NCBI RefSeq assembly: GCF_026241225.1
Contig: NZ_JAPFQP010000001.1
Location: forward strand, 682,001 to 746,000
DNA from: Lentiprolixibacter aurantiacus
Lineage (GTDB): Bacteria; Bacteroidota; Bacteroidia; Flavobacteriales; Flavobacteriaceae
Length of the DNA: 64,000 nt
Direction: 5' to 3'
A model generated the notes under the pieces. That model did no database searches, was not told the origin of the DNA, and worked only from the letters and a program-made list of their open reading frames with translations. The translations under genes were made by a program, and so were the position numbers. This document shows positions 62,305-64,000 of the stretch, in pieces (position 1 is the stretch's first letter; every line of letters begins with the position of its first letter).

Positions 62305-64000
62305 TTATTTATAAGATCGAGTTTTTAGTTCAACGTTTTCAAAAACAAGTTCTTCTTTATGAAGTTTTGATTCCCTGGGTTCCCCCTTGTATTCCCAGGC
62401 AGATACATACCGGAAATTTTTATCATCCCGAAGGGCCTCTCCTTCTGGAGTCTGGTATTCTTCACGGAAATGTCCACCACAGGATTCTTCGCGGTTCAGG
62501 GCATCCATGGCAAAGAGTTCACCGATCTCGAGGAAGTCGGCCACCCTTCCGGCTTTTTCCAGTTCCTGGTTTTTAGAATTGGCTTCCCCGGGCACTCTTA
62601 CATTCTTCCAGAAGTCCTCGCGTAATTCTGCAATTTCCTTAATCGCTTCCTTGAGGCCTTTTTCATTGCGGGACATACCACATTTGTTCCACATGATCTT
62701 GCCTAACTTCTTATGGTAGTAGTCCACGCTATTTTCACCTTTGATTGAAAGCAGGCGGTTGAGTTTTTCCTTAACAGCCTTTTCAGCCTCGTCAAATTCA
62801 GGAGAATCTGTGGGAATAGGACCGGTGCGGATATCATCGGCAAGATAGTCTCCGATGGTATAAGGAAGAACGAAATATCCGTCGGCCAGACCCTGCATCA
62901 ATGCAGAAGCCCCAAGGCGGTTAGCCCCGTGATCACTGAAATTGGCTTCCCCGGCAGAGTAGCAACCTGGGATAGTAGTCATCAGGTTATAGTCTACCCA
63001 AAGTCCACCCATTGTATAATGCACAGCCGGATAGATCATCATTGGGGTTTTGTATGGGTTCTCATCTACGATTTTTTCATACATCTGGAAGAGATTTCCG
63101 TATTTGGCTTCCACAACCTCCTCCCCAAGTTTACGGATGGTATCTTTATCGGCATCTTTCAGACCCATAGTATACGCCTTTTCTTTTCCATAACGTTCAA
63201 TAGCTGCTGAAAAATCCAGGTATACTGCCTCTCCTGTCTTGTTAACGCCATAACCCGCATCACAGCGTTCTTTGGCGGCCCTTGATGCTACATCGCGAGG
63301 CACGAGGTTCCCAAAGGCGGGATATCTGCGCTCCAGGTAGTAATCCCTGTCCTCTTCTGCCAATTCTGTTGGCTTTAGTCGGCCCTCACGAATAGCTTTT
63401 GCATCTTCCAGCTTTTTAGGCACCCAAATTCTTCCATCATTCCTGAGGGATTCAGACATCAGGGTCAGTTTGGACTGGTGATCTCCGGAAACCGGGATAC
63501 AGGTGGGATGTATTTGTGTAAAGCAGGGGTTGGCAAAATATGCACCTTTCTTATGTGTCCTCCAGGCAGCCATTACATTGGCACCCATACAGTAGGTAGA
63601 GAGGAAAAACAGGTTCCCGTAACCACCGGAGGCAATTACCACGGCGTGGGCAGAATGCCTTTCTATTTCCCCAGTTACCAGGTTGCGCGCAATGATACCA
63701 CGCGCTTTACCGTCCACCAGGACCAGGTCAAGCATCTCATGCCTGGTGTGGGATTTGATCTTCCCGCGGTTGATTTGGCGATTCACTGCCCCATAGGCAC
63801 CGAGGAGAAGTTGTTGCCCGGTTTGCCCTTTAGCATAGAAGGTCCGAGATACCAGAACTCCTCCGAAGGACCGGTTATCCAAAAGTCCCCCATATTCCCG
63901 GGCAAAGGGCACTCCCTGGGCTACACACTGATCAATAATATTACTGGAAACTTCAGCTAAACGGTATACATTGGCCTCGCGCGAGCGGTAGTCTCCCCCT
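62305..64000 (-). CDS. sdhA: Succinate dehydrogenase / fumarate reductase flavoprotein subunit, 5' end outside the window
   Basis: The open frame continues to the window edge ([19 protein letters not shown], then [20 protein letters not shown]), so the true start lies beyond base 64000; the ATG-like start inside is not real. Recognised parts are [39 protein letters not shown], and [20 protein letters not shown], all typical of the SdhA catalytic core. The N-terminal FAD-binding GxGxxG and covalent His are outside. It oxidises succinate to fumarate in the TCA cycle with SdhB. Confidence 0.96.
   Translation of the reverse strand, partial: GGDYRSREANVYRLAEVSSNIIDQCVAQGVPFAREYGGLLDNRSFGGVLVSRTFYAKGQTGQQLLLGAYGAVNRQINRGKIKSHTRHEMLDLVLVDGKARGIIARNLVTGEIERHSAHAVVIASGGYGNLFFLSTYCMGANVMAAWRTHKKGAYFANPCFTQIHPTCIPVSGDHQSKLTLMSESLRNDGRIWVPKKLEDAKAIREGRLKPTELAEEDRDYYLERRYPAFGNLVPRDVASRAAKERCDAGYGVNKTGEAVYLDFSAAIERYGKEKAYTMGLKDADKDTIRKLGEEVVEAKYGNLFQMYEKIVDENPYKTPMMIYPAVHYTMGGLWVDYNLMTTIPGCYSAGEANFSDHGANRLGASALMQGLADGYFVLPYTIGDYLADDIRTGPIPTDSPEFDEAEKAVKEKLNRLLSIKGENSVDYYHKKLGKIMWNKCGMSRNEKGLKEAIKEIAELREDFWKNVRVPGEANSKNQELEKAGRVADFLEIGELFAMDALNREESCGGHFREEYQTPEGEALRDDKNFRYVSAWEYKGEPRESKLHKEELVFENVELKTRSYK

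Overview
The window reads as chromosomal core genome of a marine-type member of the Flavobacteriaceae (Bacteroidota). Evidence: gliding-motility/type IX secretion lipoproteins SprE and GldH, a split ATP synthase operon (a, c, b, delta, alpha, gamma only; no beta/epsilon), a GLPGLI/TonB-receptor pair, several Flavobacteriaceae-restricted small families, and promoters of the Bacteroidota type (TTTG, about 19 nt, TAnnTTTG) instead of -35/-10 boxes. Genus cannot be fixed from the sequence. No tRNA, rRNA, insertion sequence, phage gene or CRISPR array was found.

Layout: 1-4.6 kb holds the end of a nucleotide-sugar decarboxylase gene, purD and a block of envelope genes ending in a family 9 glycosyltransferase. 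4.6-7.9 kb is an arsenosugar-type operon (glycosyltransferase-like protein, AhpD-like protein, ArsS radical SAM) with a TetR regulator downstream; the same inverted repeat lies upstream of the operon and of tetR. 8-14.6 kb: a PaaE-like reductase, a two-gene ABC exporter, sprE and a bactofilin gene. 14.7-20.4 kb: ATP synthase operon with an intercistronic hairpin after atpE and an intrinsic terminator after atpG. 20.5-26.8 kb: lipoprotein, flippase, dut, TPR protein, DUF4292 lipoprotein, EnvC-like murein hydrolase activator and aldo/keto reductase. 26.8-31.4 kb: thioesterase, SPOR protein, dprA, trpS and plsC. 31.5-33.9 kb: katG with an upstream sequence matching the OxyR half-site consensus. 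33.9-43.7 kb: a minus-strand block of accessory metabolism (membrane proteins, Sua5/TsaC, VOC and DUF4440 proteins, aldose-epimerase-like protein, Tat-exported molybdenum hydroxylase pair, MFS transporter, penicillin acylase homologue). 44-47.7 kb: GLPGLI protein and its outer-membrane receptor. 48.2-50.7 kb: a lipoprotein, an ECF sigma factor and a protein with an anti-sigma-like N-terminus, one transmembrane helix, a long acidic linker and a C-terminal outer-membrane beta-barrel. 50.8-57.3 kb: recA, trhO, ricT, gldH and a PBP1A-type penicillin-binding protein. 57.4-64 kb: CoA-transferase genes, a probable 35-residue gene with its own terminator, a serine hydrolase, methionine aminotransferase, and sdhB with a truncated sdhA.

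Most genes are housekeeping. The most unusual item is the sigma factor/trans-envelope anti-sigma candidate/lipoprotein operon. After it come the TetR-arsenosugar regulon candidate, the small ORF at 58.9 kb, the OxyR-type site at katG and an epimerase-like gene that lacks a normal start codon at its conserved N-terminus.
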